The notes: a model not told the origin generated them from the sequence alone. A DNA stretch of 64,000 bases from Leishmania donovani (GCF_000227135.1 NC_018257.1:77501-141500); one strand, 5' to 3'. Positions 20,301 to 29,027 are shown, numbered from the stretch's first letter. Translations and numbers: made by a program.

Positions 20301-21490
20301 GCGTCAAGGTGCTTCTGTGCCGTCTCCTCCTCCTCCACAACCCGCTGCACCTGTTCGAGGAGGGCGCGATTGCTCAGCAGCGACGGCTTCGGGCGCTCTA
20401 TGTACCGATGCCAGTCCTGGGAGAAGATGGCAGTCACGCCGTGAACGTCCCGTGCTGTCGCGACCGCCGTGTTGACGCCGAGCTCTATTTTGCGGAGCAC
20501 CGACATGTGCTCAGCTGGGATGCCGTTAGTGCTCAGAAACGCGGGGACGGCGGATGCAGCCGAAGAGGTCGCCGGCGCCACTCCCGCAGCGGTCGGCGCC
20601 GCCGCGACAACCATCAGTGCCTGTTCCGACGGCGCCGACGCCTGTCTAGCGTCCCCGTCCTCTGTCGCCGCGTACACAGAGGGTGGTGCCCTTTGCCCGT
20701 TGTCAGCGGCCTGCCTTGCTGACGCCGGCTCCTCGTCCACGTGCTCGACCTGCGCCAGGCGGACCACAAACACTAGCCCTTGTGCGGAGACGTTCGCAAG
20801 AGAGTCCGACACGCGTGTGGTGAAACCCGCAGGCACGACGAAGACCCGCACGTCCTCCTCACGCATGCCCACGACGCTGCCCTCGAAGCCGAAGGAGCCT
20901 TGTGCGAGCTGTGCCGCACTGGTACTCGGCTGGAACACATAGAAGGGCTGCTGTTGCTGAGAAGTGGTGGTCCCGCCAGCTGCGTCGCCTCGTTGTTCGC
21001 CAAGAGCGCCGACAGCGTACATGTTGTCCTTCACGGTCAGCTCGTAGGAGGTGAAGCTCACGTGGGCTCTGTCGCCGACCTCGAGACGGAGCGACGACGA
21101 CGGGAAGCTCACGTCGTAGCTGAAAACGGACGCCCCCGGGGCACCGAAAAGGGCGTAGAATGAAACACCGCAGCAGGCCAGGAAGCGTGTCTGCTGAGCC
21201 GCGTCGGCGAAGAAGACACTCCAGCGCTGATCCGCATCGTCGCTGAAGGAGATGTGCCCCGATGACGCATGAGTGAGAAGGCGCAGCGATGTGTTGTACC
21301 CATCCACGTAGCTCATGCGTGCCACGCAGAACGTTACCTGCTGCGCACTGTAGCACACGAGGCTGTACTTGGGAGGCCGAGACGGAAGGGCGACAACGGC
21401 GCACACACACGCGCCCTTGCTAGAGGAGGCGCCCGTGTCGCTCACTGAAAAGAGCTCCACAGGGAAGGCACACACAGTCTCCTGCTTCAT
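17303..21490 (-). CDS. FKBP15-like protein: WH1/FKBP-like N-terminus plus long coiled coils
   Basis: The predicted protein has 1,395 residues from the first ATG (21490). Seen in order: an N-terminal globular, WH1-like part (about 1-130); a degenerate FKBP-like domain (about 133-243, ending in VPAGFTTRVSDSLANVSAQG and LVFVVRLAQVEHV, like the FKBP C-terminal strand); long coiled coils (about 373-830 and 843-1016) rich in Glu, Gln, Arg and Ala; and a Pro/Ser-rich tail ending KLFDSSSDSEHGE. This order matches animal FKBP15 (WAFL), an early-endosome and actin-associated protein. Prolyl isomerase activity is doubtful because the FKBP core is poorly conserved. The frame is open for 80 more codons upstream without an ATG, and that stretch looks partly protein-like, so the true start may differ. 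Inference: a cytoskeletal or endosomal scaffold. Confidence 0.82.
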   Translation of the reverse strand: MKQETVCAFPVELFSVSDTGASSSKGACVCAVVALPSRPPKYSLVCYSAQQVTFCVARMSYVDGYNTSLRLLTHASSGHISFSDDADQRWSVFFADAAQQTRFLACCGVSFYALFGAPGASVFSYDVSFPSSSLRLEVGDRAHVSFTSYELTVKDNMYAVGALGEQRGDAAGGTTTSQQQQPFYVFQPSTSAAQLAQGSFGFEGSVVGMREEDVRVFVVPAGFTTRVSDSLANVSAQGLVFVVRLAQVEHVDEEPASARQAADNGQRAPPSVYAATEDGDARQASAPSEQALMVVAAAPTAAGVAPATSSAASAVPAFLSTNGIPAEHMSVLRKIELGVNTAVATARDVHGVTAIFSQDWHRYIERPKPSLLSNRALLEQVQRVVEEEETAQKHLDACDSALQALEARNKELQQRIDRAVSDSQRLLEEKSRGATKAMEARLERERQLVKLKDEIRVKEQTQEDLQRRVAALRSYIDTSSEELRQLQGRFDVHEIQSKGLAERISTIQESLSEERRRSATLASKSSSTEEAICKAQAQHRLADGQLTAARGLAERERLRYLQVMEDERSHRATDADILRKDIVDALDARERQYQVDRCRLAEEQFMRGLRDGKAEGRRVAETDLLGHQDELRLNLQRAKTEVEIRKEEVRRSIESAMALRRTLGRKVTELEAQLASATRKQTNLHYKLSQWQTWCRTARDTVSQHWRALLSYATHPCTQDELLKMMEAVRTAEQSSYASDDGDEGSDGTGGPVRVDLQFQLDHWRQTRIRCIAQRQQWLWDDMLDLYTKGAFVHFDREWLHPLIEAHDATLEAVAQLYAQQHGGRALFDCCAEEAQERWSVQQQWWSTIHEIEEWLAAQRTAQENLKDEEAAAREALWKEYMDGGEAVVQLCASQLRAQVMLLHEEMQARDELVSEEQRRRRLLPDEAQQQWAASCSSALRLFEEEEEAARAGLEAEAYMSYSGLEFQCAYALRAAQQLSAQHVEQQRLLAEETAARQAVMQEASDAVERCRLAAAAVVSSAEAAAAPPIETPQEGGSPANLFSPSPMETMHSAPLPPPLAEETSASPLPSPCSSSHARSPPSPTHPVEGRTPTADESATTPQVAGVPAPSHGASDAEPPVGPAVALQHVDSSPAPPPPPAAELGFGFADPPRVAWGDHSSGSGGSNRLRDGGLAMTTDTFFSSEPPPLPPPDEADSLAQAVAAPSEQRSASTFHAVATVVAPPPPRCSSHAEFSAAPTLAITAESDDTLPPSSEVAEVDRQHMSDQRSGSSGGESTSSSLRTSSTSAVQRAGDAAALFTALPLQHDSAGREEGAAVDRDSPSSTQRRPLRAFGADSSNIGEDLSGDMSRGQGSQKSPTSVPRRARGPTTKQPAAGSATQKPKLFDSSSDSEHGE

Positions 21491-22470
21491 GCTTCTCGCT
21501 TGTCCTTCGGCGTATGCATGGAAGAGTGGGTGCCAGCCTTCCTGTGGCGGCTCAGATGCGAGACGAGTGATGGAAACGCCGAGAAACCCGGACACAGAAG
21601 AAGAGGAGGGCTGACGCGAGGTGTGCGCTCGCTCACTGTGGTGGCGGCCAAGTGAGCCCTCTCCACGCCTCGTGAGTGGGCGCGTCTGCCGCCGCCTGGT
21701 GCAGGATGCGTTTCGGTAGTGCTGACGCAAGTGGAGAGGGGGTGGAAGAAAGGTATACGCTACTCGAGGACCTCACGGTGCCTGCCTACAGAGCCCTCTT
21801 GTCGATCCGGTGGCTACTTGACAAGACACACCAGACGCGCTCGACGAGGAGTGCGGGGAGGGTGCACGTGTCTGCCTGTGCGTTGGGGCGAGCTTGTGCA
21901 CGCGTGCGTGCGCGTGCGCCGGAGTGGAACGCAGAAATGGCAAGGGGTGCCGGTGGCCCACCAGCGAGGTCAGATGCGCAGACGCGTGCCCATGATTGTC
22001 AGACATACACAGCCAAAGAGGAGGGAGAAAACGAAGAAAAGAGGAAGCTCCAGGCACGACAGAGAAGGATACGACATTAGAAGCGGCCGGCTCAGCACAC
22101 CAGCTCTGGCATCGCTACAAGCATGCGCTGGAGGGGACGTTCGGGACTGCAAGTGCAGTGGCGCGATGCACTGCAGTGTGGAGAGCCCTTGGTTAGAGGG
22201 AAGGGGCGAAGGGGATAGAGACAAGCAGCAAGTGGCCCGCACTCATACCCTCCAGCCACGGCCACATCGCAAAGCCGGCGGCGCTGCTCGCTGTTGTGGC
22301 TAATCATCTTAGTTGGATGCCTAGCAGACTGCGCACGCCCACAAAAACTCGGAAGTTCACGCATTCTTGCCAAGGAGGAAACAAGCGAAGAGAGACGCAC
22401 AAGAGCGCGCTCTGCTTGGCTCTACAGCACATGAGAGGTCGCCCACCCCAGCCTAGCGCACATCACTCCA
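21491..22470. other. Intergenic region between the FKBP15-like and SUN-domain genes
   Basis: Contains the predicted acceptor and 5' UTR of the FKBP15-like gene and the 3' UTR of the SUN-domain gene. No separate gene or obvious repeat is seen. Confidence 0.5.
21722..21760 (-). promoter_or_regulatory. Predicted spliced-leader acceptor of the FKBP15-like gene
   Basis: On the minus strand CTTTCTTCCACCCCCTCTCC runs into CGTCAG, with the AG complementary to 21722-21723. It would give a 5' UTR of about 230 nt before the ATG at 21490, including an out-of-frame ATG at 21519. Confidence 0.45.
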
Positions 22471-24231
22471 CTACCTTGCGCGGCCTCGCTGCGGTCGCGG
22501 CCAGAGCGGGGGCCTGTTGCCGCCACCCGAGGCCACCCCGCCGCTGCCACGACCAATGTTGTAGTAACGTCCCCAACCACTCGGGGGGCCAACGACAGAA
22601 CGCGATGACGAAGATGAATACATGAGCATCAGTATCACGGCCAACGCTAATAGCGCGAAAGATGCCACCGCCATGGCTGTGTCGCTCCGCATTATGCTGC
22701 CGCCGCTTCTGCCTGCGCCGCCTCCCTCGCCGCAGCAGCTGCTGTGCTCGCGAAGAAAGCGCTCTTGGAGCAGTTGCAGCTTCGACTGCAACCCGTGCAG
22801 CCGGTCGCGGTACTCGTCGGCCTCCCTCTCCGTTGCCTTGTACCTTGCGTAGAAGTCGCTGAGGAGGATGCGGGTACGGTTGAGCTCTTGGGCCAGGTGG
22901 CGCTCTCGCTGCATCAGCAACGTCAGCTCATGATGCGTGCTGCGCTGCTGCCGAAGAAGGTTCGTGAGAAGAGATCCCGCGGCGCTTTGATAGATAGACC
23001 CGGATGCGGAGAGGCCTTTGCTGCTCGGAGTGCTCACGGACAGCGCAGGGGCGCTAGTGGGGGTGGTCACAGCGGTGAAGTCGGACGCACCAGACGTGGC
23101 CACCGCACACGGACCCCACAGAGCAGTCAGGTCTGTGATGGTGCACTTCACGGACGCGTTTCGGCCAATCGGCTGCGCAGCGCTGCAGTTCACCGACTGG
23201 AGAGCAGGCGCCGTCGCGGCGAGCGCTATGGAGTTGGTTGGGGAAGACCGCTTTGCATCCGCATCAGCCTGGGACAGCGGCCCTGTCTCGGCTGACGCGC
23301 CGACGTCCACAGGCGCGAGAAGGAGGTCATCGGCGTCGGCCCCCCTCGAAGCTCCGACAGTCGCAGCGGCACCGGCCCACATACCAGCCGCAAGCTCGTC
23401 AATGAAAACGGCGGGCGCCGGGGCGTCATTCGCAGACGTGGCGCCGTTCCTCGATGGAACTGCGCTGCTGCCAGCCAAGGGCGGTGCCGCCACCTCCCCC
23501 GGTGTTGGGGGAAGCGCTGGTAGATGAAAACGATGCATGTCTGGCGTGCCGCGGAGGCCGCCGCTGGCCCCAGCGGCATCTTCGCCCGCTACAAGGTCGT
23601 CGCCCCCGTCGTACCGCGTCAGAGTCTCCAGAACGTCAATGCCGTACACCTGGAAAGAAGTGATCGTGCACCACGGCTCCGGTCCATACGATGTCGCCCA
23701 CTGCAGCTTGATGAAGCGCACTCGGCTGCGCGGGGCGACGTCAAAGTACTGGCGGCCGCGCCGCTGCTCCGCCTCAAAGTGCCCCAGCACTAACCAGGTG
23801 GACGTCGGGTACTGTAGACTGCCAAGCAACGTGAAGTTGCGCACACCGCTGCTAAAGTGTTCAGCGTTGCGCACCATCACAGAGCGCACCTGCACATCGC
23901 GGATCAGCTGCACCACGAATTGCTTCCGAGGTGCATCACAGGGGCACAGCACGTACTTGTCCACGCTCTCGCTAATCAGCGCCACACCGCCGTGGCATGA
24001 AGACGGCTCCATCGACACCACCGCGGCCCCGAGATACAAGGAGGCGTAGTTGGTGGAGAGGCCCGGCGCCGAGCCCGTAGAAAGGCGCTTCAGAGGGGAC
24101 GGCGACGAGATGCCGACTGCTGCGGAGGTGGTGCGGTGCCAAAAGACGGTCAGCAACTCCACCGGGGCGGAGAACAGCACGTACAGCAGCAACAGCGTGC
24201 ACAGCACCGTCAGTCGCTCCTGTGGCCGCAT
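22471..24231 (-). CDS. SUN-domain membrane protein of the SUCO/Slp1 type
   Basis: The 586-residue protein starts at the ATG at 24231; the frame upstream has no ATG near the start. Seen: an N-terminal signal or anchor helix (about 7-31), then a SUN domain (about 61-197) with the SUCO/Slp1 pattern NYAS...GA, DKYVLCPC, NAEHFSS, LLGSLQYPTSTW, Q-F and SYGPEPWC...VYG. A low-complexity linker follows, then a coiled coil (about 425-495), a second transmembrane helix (about 517-538) and an Arg/Gly-rich tail. Fungal Slp1 and animal SUCO are ER proteins with a lumenal SUN domain and a C-terminal membrane anchor, linked to folding or quality control of membrane proteins. Inference: an ER-resident protein of that group rather than a nuclear LINC-complex SUN protein. 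The three cysteines (96, 98, 188) could form the family disulphide. Confidence 0.85.
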   Translation of the reverse strand: MRPQERLTVLCTLLLLYVLFSAPVELLTVFWHRTTSAAVGISSPSPLKRLSTGSAPGLSTNYASLYLGAAVVSMEPSSCHGGVALISESVDKYVLCPCDAPRKQFVVQLIRDVQVRSVMVRNAEHFSSGVRNFTLLGSLQYPTSTWLVLGHFEAEQRRGRQYFDVAPRSRVRFIKLQWATSYGPEPWCTITSFQVYGIDVLETLTRYDGGDDLVAGEDAAGASGGLRGTPDMHRFHLPALPPTPGEVAAPPLAGSSAVPSRNGATSANDAPAPAVFIDELAAGMWAGAAATVGASRGADADDLLLAPVDVGASAETGPLSQADADAKRSSPTNSIALAATAPALQSVNCSAAQPIGRNASVKCTITDLTALWGPCAVATSGASDFTAVTTPTSAPALSVSTPSSKGLSASGSIYQSAAGSLLTNLLRQQRSTHHELTLLMQRERHLAQELNRTRILLSDFYARYKATEREADEYRDRLHGLQSKLQLLQERFLREHSSCCGEGGGAGRSGGSIMRSDTAMAVASFALLALAVILMLMYSSSSSRSVVGPPSGWGRYYNIGRGSGGVASGGGNRPPLWPRPQRGRAR

Positions 24232-24841
24232 AACGCTTGCATCGAGTCGGGGCGTGAGAGCGTGATGTAGTGGCACGCTGTGCAAAACAAAAATGTGGTG
24301 TATGATATCTGTTACAGATGCTGGAGCGATGGAGGAGGCGTGAACCGCTTGTGGAGCTCGGCAGTCGCCGGACGGTGCACGCCTTTGAATACGTCCGTAC
24401 CTTCGCCGGCATGAGAAAGAGGGGGGAGACAGATGAGGGAAGAGAGTTACAACGAGGTCACATCGGCAGGAGTCGAGTCCGTCCTTCACATACGCACAAA
24501 GATAGGTGTCTCTGTTGTGTCTGCGTATAGACGACACCGCGGTGCCATTGGTCCTTCCAGCTTCTTGTCGGGCCTACCCCGAGTGTCGCCAGCTGCACCC
24601 CTCCGCGATGGGTATACGAGATCGCGGCTCCGTCTCCTCAGCGGGGTTCTCGCCGAATCGTATGCAGCCGGCCGTGGATCACGTATGGGCTGTGAGTCAC
24701 GGAGTGATGTCGCTCCGTGTTGACTGCACGACTGTGTGGAGATAGCTCGTGAGGACAGCAGCGACAGCAGACAAGAAAAGGTGCCGCACATGCGCAGCGC
24801 ACCGCTAGGCGCTCTCCTGCACTTACACAGTCGGCGGGGTC
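24232..24841. other. Intergenic region left of the SIDER-containing segment
   Basis: Acceptor and 5' UTR of the SUN-domain gene (a T-rich tract ending in CAG about 50 bases upstream of the ATG), then unrecognised sequence of normal complexity. No gene is seen. Confidence 0.5.
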
Positions 24842-25084
24842 ATGCCCCCATCGCGTGCCCGTCGTGACGGCTTGCTCTGTCGCCCGCCTAACGCACGCGA
24901 CTTTCGATTCACGCTATGTCGCGTCGGTGCAGAGGCCGTACTCCGATGACTGAGTCGGCGCATTGCTGTACCGCGCGTGTCCACGGCTGCGTCGCAGCAC
25001 GCGATGTGGCCTGTGGCAGGCCGTATAGAGTGGTGCTCTACTCCCTGCTGTACGGCAGAGAATGGGCTCGCTGAAACGAACACA
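24842..25084 (+). mobile_element. SIDER2-like retroposon fragment, copy A (chimeric)
   Basis: Identical to 25558-25800 apart from two substitutions (24941 and 24980). From 24929 on it also matches the inverse of 33419-33574. At both variable sites it carries the bases of the 33.4-kb copy, whereas its left 87 bases are shared only with copy B. It is therefore a mosaic. The right end is A-rich (GAAACGAACACA), as at a retroposon 3' end. Assignment to SIDER2 is from memory of the family; the repeat relation itself is read directly. Confidence 0.7.
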
Positions 25085-25452
25085 GGAGAGCGCATGCCGG
25101 CAGGCTCGTCTGCTTTCTGCGTTCCCTTCCGTCTTCTATTATTGCGTTTGGCTGCGTTGATGCAGAGTGCATCCATCAACACACCACCTACGGTGGAAAA
25201 AGACGAACTCGAAACCAGCAAGGGAAGTGGTGTGTGCTGTCTGCGGTGTAGGGCTGCTAGGTGCCCATTCGCCTGTGAGAGGGACAGCTGGTGGTTGTGT
25301 GTTGGCGCGCAGCACCGCTGCATGTGCCGGACGCGTATACAGACGAGCGCTTTCCTCTCTGTTTTGCTTCGCCGCTCACAGAAGGTCAGGCGAATGCTGC
25401 AGCAGAAGGAGGGCGGGAGGGGCACGCTGGGCTTTGCCCGCTTCCTTCCCGC
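25085..25452 (-). repeat. Inverted copy of the TBC1D23-like gene's 5' flank
   Basis: This 368-base stretch reads as the reverse complement of 29028-29395. It continues to 25458 with one mismatch to the inverse of the bases just before 28768. It follows directly on SIDER copy A and stops at an N gap. It is either a misplaced contig or one arm of a real inversion or inverted duplication. Confidence 0.9.
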
Positions 25453-25458
25453 CGCCCT

Positions 25459-25557
25459 NNNNNNNNNNNNNNNNNNNNNNNNNNNNNNNNNNNNNNNNNN
25501 NNNNNNNNNNNNNNNNNNNNNNNNNNNNNNNNNNNNNNNNNNNNNNNNNNNNNNNNN
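25459..25557. other. Assembly gap (99 N)
   Basis: A run of N of near-default length, the same as the gap at 28929-29027, so its size carries no information. It separates the inverted flank from SIDER copy B. Confidence 0.99.
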
Positions 25558-25800
25558 ATGCCCCCATCGCGTGCCCGTCGTGACGGCTTGCTCTGTCGCC
25601 CGCCTAACGCACGCGACTTTCGATTCACGCTATGTCGCGTCGGTGCAGAGGCCGTAATCCGATGACTGAGTCGGCGCATTGCTGTACCGCGCGTGCCCAC
25701 GGCTGCGTCGCAGCACGCGATGTGGCCTGTGGCAGGCCGTATAGAGTGGTGCTCTACTCCCTGCTGTACGGCAGAGAATGGGCTCGCTGAAACGAACACA
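25558..25800 (+). mobile_element. SIDER2-like retroposon fragment, copy B, 3' of the TBC1D23-like gene
   Basis: The second copy of the repeat lies about 100 bases beyond the TBC1D23-like stop codon, oriented opposite to transcription. Its A-rich end (GAAACGAACACAACAGAAT) is shared with the inverted copy near 33.42 kb. The left end is cut by the gap. If the gap is false, it would join directly to the SUN-gene side at 24841. Confidence 0.72.
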
Positions 25801-25906
25801 ACAGAATCCCCGACACACGTGCACACGCCACAAACATACATCAGCAACAACGCAGCCAAGCCGCCCCACTGATGCAGCGCCTCAAGGATCGACGAGGGCA
25901 TGCTGG

Positions 25907-28486
25907 TCAAGGGAGGCCGTCGGCTTCGGCGGCGGAGAGGCCCGCCACACGCGACGCCGCTGCAGGCGTCACGGTCAGGTCACCGAAGAGCTCATCGAAC
26001 TCGGCGTCGAGGTCCGCGGCGATTTGGGGTGCAGACGCCCCGCGCGCCGCCGTGGCTGCCGCTGGAGCAGCCGAGGACGTCGGAGGCGGCACTGGCTCCA
26101 GTGACGCCGCCGCCACCGTCACGGCAGGTGACGATGCGGGTGCAGTCAAGTGCCGCCGTTCGGGAGCGGAGACAACGGTCGCCGAGGACGCCGCTGCAGG
26201 GGCTGAAAGCGCCATTTCGGCCGCCACCGGTGCCGGCTCCGGCACCACCGTGCCGCGCAGCGGCCTAGCCGGAATGGACGTGATGAGGTCTAGATCCTCT
26301 TCTTCGCAGTCCTCGCCAAGCGAGAAAACCTGCTGCGGCTGCTGCGATGGTCGCACGGCGGTAGGATGAGCTATGGCTGTGGGTATGACCGCTTGGCCAC
26401 TCGTGGAGCTTTTCGACGCTCCGGAGGGAGCGGTGGCAGAGGAGGGCCCAGTCTCGGCTGCAGAAGAGGGGGCTGAACCGCTGATGGCGGTCGTCGTTAT
26501 CTGAGCTGCCGCGATTTTGCCGCTCACGGAGGACAGCGCTGTCAGGGCCTGCTCGCTGGTTTCACTGAGGCTCTCGCGGACGCGCTTCATCATCCCCCAG
26601 CCCCACGAGCCGGCCGCCGCCACGCCCTCCTTCGCCTTTGTACCCAGCTCCTGGGCCTTCTGCCTCACCTCAGCCCCTTCCACCTGCGCGAGATAGCCCG
26701 ACACCTCGTTGAGAGCGGCAGAGATCGTGTGCGCCGTTTTCGACGCCTGCTGGCCCCAGTCGATTCTAGAGATACCCCACTTGCCCGTCGCGTTTTCGAG
26801 CGCCGCTGCAGCAGCGGGGCTCATGATAGCGTCAATGATGCGATTGCGGATCAGCGGAATCGTCGTCTTGAAGCCGCCTGGCACGATGCACACGAACGGG
26901 AACGCCTGTCGGTTGACGAGGTAAAGCGCAAAGACCTTCAGCAAGTTCGTCTCCTCCACGATCGGCCGCCCGGTGCCAAAGAGGGCAAGGGGGTGCCCGC
27001 GGCAGGACTCGAGCCGCCGCAGCGCCTCCGCGAGGTCCTCGTGGCGGTAGCTCAGCACATCCCCTACGTGGACGGCCGTGGGCAGCCGCACATACTCGAA
27101 GCTCTCCCGTGAACGGCAGTCGACAATTATGTACTCGTGCGAGGGGAGCGCGTCTCCGCCGCCCTGTGCCGCTGCGCCGCGCTTCGCAAACGCGGAGGCG
27201 ATGTCGGACCGCTCCAGCGGTAGGCTTGGCGTCTTGGCGTAGTACTCCTGCAGCTCCTTCGGCGTCTTGTTCAGCACACCGACATCCGGGTAGAGGCAGA
27301 AGGCCAGCATGCGCTGTGTCGACAGCGGTGTGACACGGTAGAGCAGATCGGCGTTTTGCAGCAGGGACTTGCCGCCCCACACAGGTGTCGGGGCGGTTGC
27401 GCGGCCGTCCACCAGCTCGGGGTCGATCGCGTCTGCCTTGCACGCTGGTAGCGTGAACTTCATCTTGTCGAGATGCTGCGTCAGCGCCTGCTTTGTGCCC
27501 AATAGCATGAGCGACCGACGGTGGGTGATGAGGTAGGCGTGTGCCACGTAGGGGACCATGACGGGGTCGCCCAGGATGAGCACCCAGTCCAGCACCTTCA
27601 GCGCTGTGTCGTAGTCCGACTGCAGAACCAGCAGGCGCCGCGACCAGTCGAACAAGTACGTGCCGATGTTCACCTGCTGCTGGTCCATGTGGGTGGCGAG
27701 TTGAGGGTCGTAGAACTGCAGCATCAAGCGCAGCAAAGACGTCGTCGCAGGCTCGTAGAGGTGAGAAGCCGCTGACGCAATGAAATCCTTCTGCAGCACG
27801 CACAGCATTCGATAGAGAGTGCGCAGCAGCATATTCTTGTCAGTAGAACGGCTGCCGGCCACCACGTACGTTACGCACAGGATGACCTCCATCATCACCG
27901 GATTGAAGTAAAAGGTCGCGTCGGCGCCCAGGCGGTAGAAGAGGCCGGCGAGTTCGTCGGTGGTGATGTGGAGGGCGGTGGGGAAGAGAGCAGCGGCCTG
28001 CTTGGCCACGTGCACGTGTGTCTCCAGTGCCCGTTTTGTGTACGTCGTCCAGTCCTCCTGCCCAGCTGCCCCGCCCGGCACCGCCGGGTCATCACTGTCC
28101 TCGAGAAGAAGCAGGCAGTACAGCTGGAAACGCTGCGGCCGAGTAAGCTCGTTGGAGAGCTGCGGAACGCGCATGCACATCTTCTGCAGGGAGCGCAGAG
28201 AGATGCTGCCGCGCCTCGCAGTCTCCTCATCGCTGTCGAGCACGCTCATCAGTGCCGCCAGAGCGTTCTGCGTCTTGGCCTCGCCTGTTGAGTGAGGAGA
28301 GGGCGGCGACTCCGTCGCTGTCGCCTCGCTCTGTTCGGCAGCGGCCATCTTCGGATGCGATGCGCCCTCCATGACAACTGCACCTTCCGCCAGACCGGTC
28401 AGTGGCGGTGTGGGTTCAGCGATGGGGGCGGCCTCCACCCCTGGCGCGTGTGACGCCAGGTCCGTCGTGTGGTCGTTGCTCTCCAT
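25907..28486 (-). CDS. TBC1D23-like protein: inactive TBC domain plus rhodanese-like domain
   Basis: The 859-residue protein starts at the ATG at 28486, supported by a strong acceptor just upstream. Seen: a helical TBC-like domain (about 80-320) without the canonical IxxDxxR arginine-finger or YxQ glutamine motifs; a rhodanese-like domain (about 450-560; EYIIVDCRSRESFEYVRLP), where the active-site loop reads LFGTGRP and lacks the catalytic Cys; then an Ala/Ser/Pro-rich tail with an acidic DAEFDELFGDL motif near the end. This layout matches TBC1D23, a catalytically dead TBC protein that bridges endosome-derived vesicles to golgins at the trans-Golgi. Inference: an adaptor in endosome-to-Golgi traffic, not a GTPase activator. 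Inverted SIDER sequence flanks the gene on both sides. Confidence 0.88.
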   Translation of the reverse strand: MESNDHTTDLASHAPGVEAAPIAEPTPPLTGLAEGAVVMEGASHPKMAAAEQSEATATESPPSPHSTGEAKTQNALAALMSVLDSDEETARRGSISLRSLQKMCMRVPQLSNELTRPQRFQLYCLLLLEDSDDPAVPGGAAGQEDWTTYTKRALETHVHVAKQAAALFPTALHITTDELAGLFYRLGADATFYFNPVMMEVILCVTYVVAGSRSTDKNMLLRTLYRMLCVLQKDFIASAASHLYEPATTSLLRLMLQFYDPQLATHMDQQQVNIGTYLFDWSRRLLVLQSDYDTALKVLDWVLILGDPVMVPYVAHAYLITHRRSLMLLGTKQALTQHLDKMKFTLPACKADAIDPELVDGRATAPTPVWGGKSLLQNADLLYRVTPLSTQRMLAFCLYPDVGVLNKTPKELQEYYAKTPSLPLERSDIASAFAKRGAAAQGGGDALPSHEYIIVDCRSRESFEYVRLPTAVHVGDVLSYRHEDLAEALRRLESCRGHPLALFGTGRPIVEETNLLKVFALYLVNRQAFPFVCIVPGGFKTTIPLIRNRIIDAIMSPAAAAALENATGKWGISRIDWGQQASKTAHTISAALNEVSGYLAQVEGAEVRQKAQELGTKAKEGVAAAGSWGWGMMKRVRESLSETSEQALTALSSVSGKIAAAQITTTAISGSAPSSAAETGPSSATAPSGASKSSTSGQAVIPTAIAHPTAVRPSQQPQQVFSLGEDCEEEDLDLITSIPARPLRGTVVPEPAPVAAEMALSAPAAASSATVVSAPERRHLTAPASSPAVTVAAASLEPVPPPTSSAAPAAATAARGASAPQIAADLDAEFDELFGDLTVTPAAASRVAGLSAAEADGLP

Positions 28487-28928
28487 CGTCCACCGCGCTG
28501 CGCTGGCGACACGGAAAACGAGAAAGAGAGAGACGGTAATATACAAAATCCCGAGAAGGGGGCAAAGGGAGCGACCCTGGGCCACAGCGGCGGTCTTACC
28601 GTGCGCGTGTGCTTGTGCTGGCACCTGACAAGAGAGCAGCGTGTACGACAGAGGGGAGAGGGGGCAGAGAGGAGAGGAGAGGAAGGTGGAAAGGCGCGCA
28701 GCAGAGCATCGAGTGCAAACTGCAGAGAAGGCGAGAGCCGTCGGCGAGAAGTGGTGTGGGAGGGCGTCGGGAAGGAAGCGGGCAAAGCCCAGCGTGCCCC
28801 TCCCGCCCTCCTTCTGCTGCAGCATTCGCCTGACCTTCTGTGAGCGGCGAAGCAAAACAGAGAGGAAAGCGCTCGTCTGTATACGCGTCCGGCACATGCA
28901 GCGGTGCTGCGCGCCAACACACAACCAC
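28487..28928. other. 5' flank of the TBC1D23-like gene
   Basis: Non-coding, with the acceptor at the left. The last 161 bases (28768-28928) recur exactly after the next gap at 29029-29189. Confidence 0.7.
28503..28545 (-). promoter_or_regulatory. Predicted spliced-leader acceptor of the TBC1D23-like gene
   Basis: The minus strand reads CGTCTCTCTCTTTCTCGTTT, then TCCGTGTCGCCAG; the AG is complementary to 28503-28504, about 17 bases before the ATG. It supports the start at 28486. Confidence 0.55.
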
Positions 28929-29027
28929 NNNNNNNNNNNNNNNNNNNNNNNNNNNNNNNNNNNNNNNNNNNNNNNNNNNNNNNNNNNNNNNNNNNNNNNN
29001 NNNNNNNNNNNNNNNNNNNNNNNNNNN
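28929..29027. other. Assembly gap (99 N), probably false
   Basis: The bases on either side overlap by 161 identical bases (28768-28928 and 29029-29189), so the two contigs probably join with no missing sequence. Confidence 0.95.
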
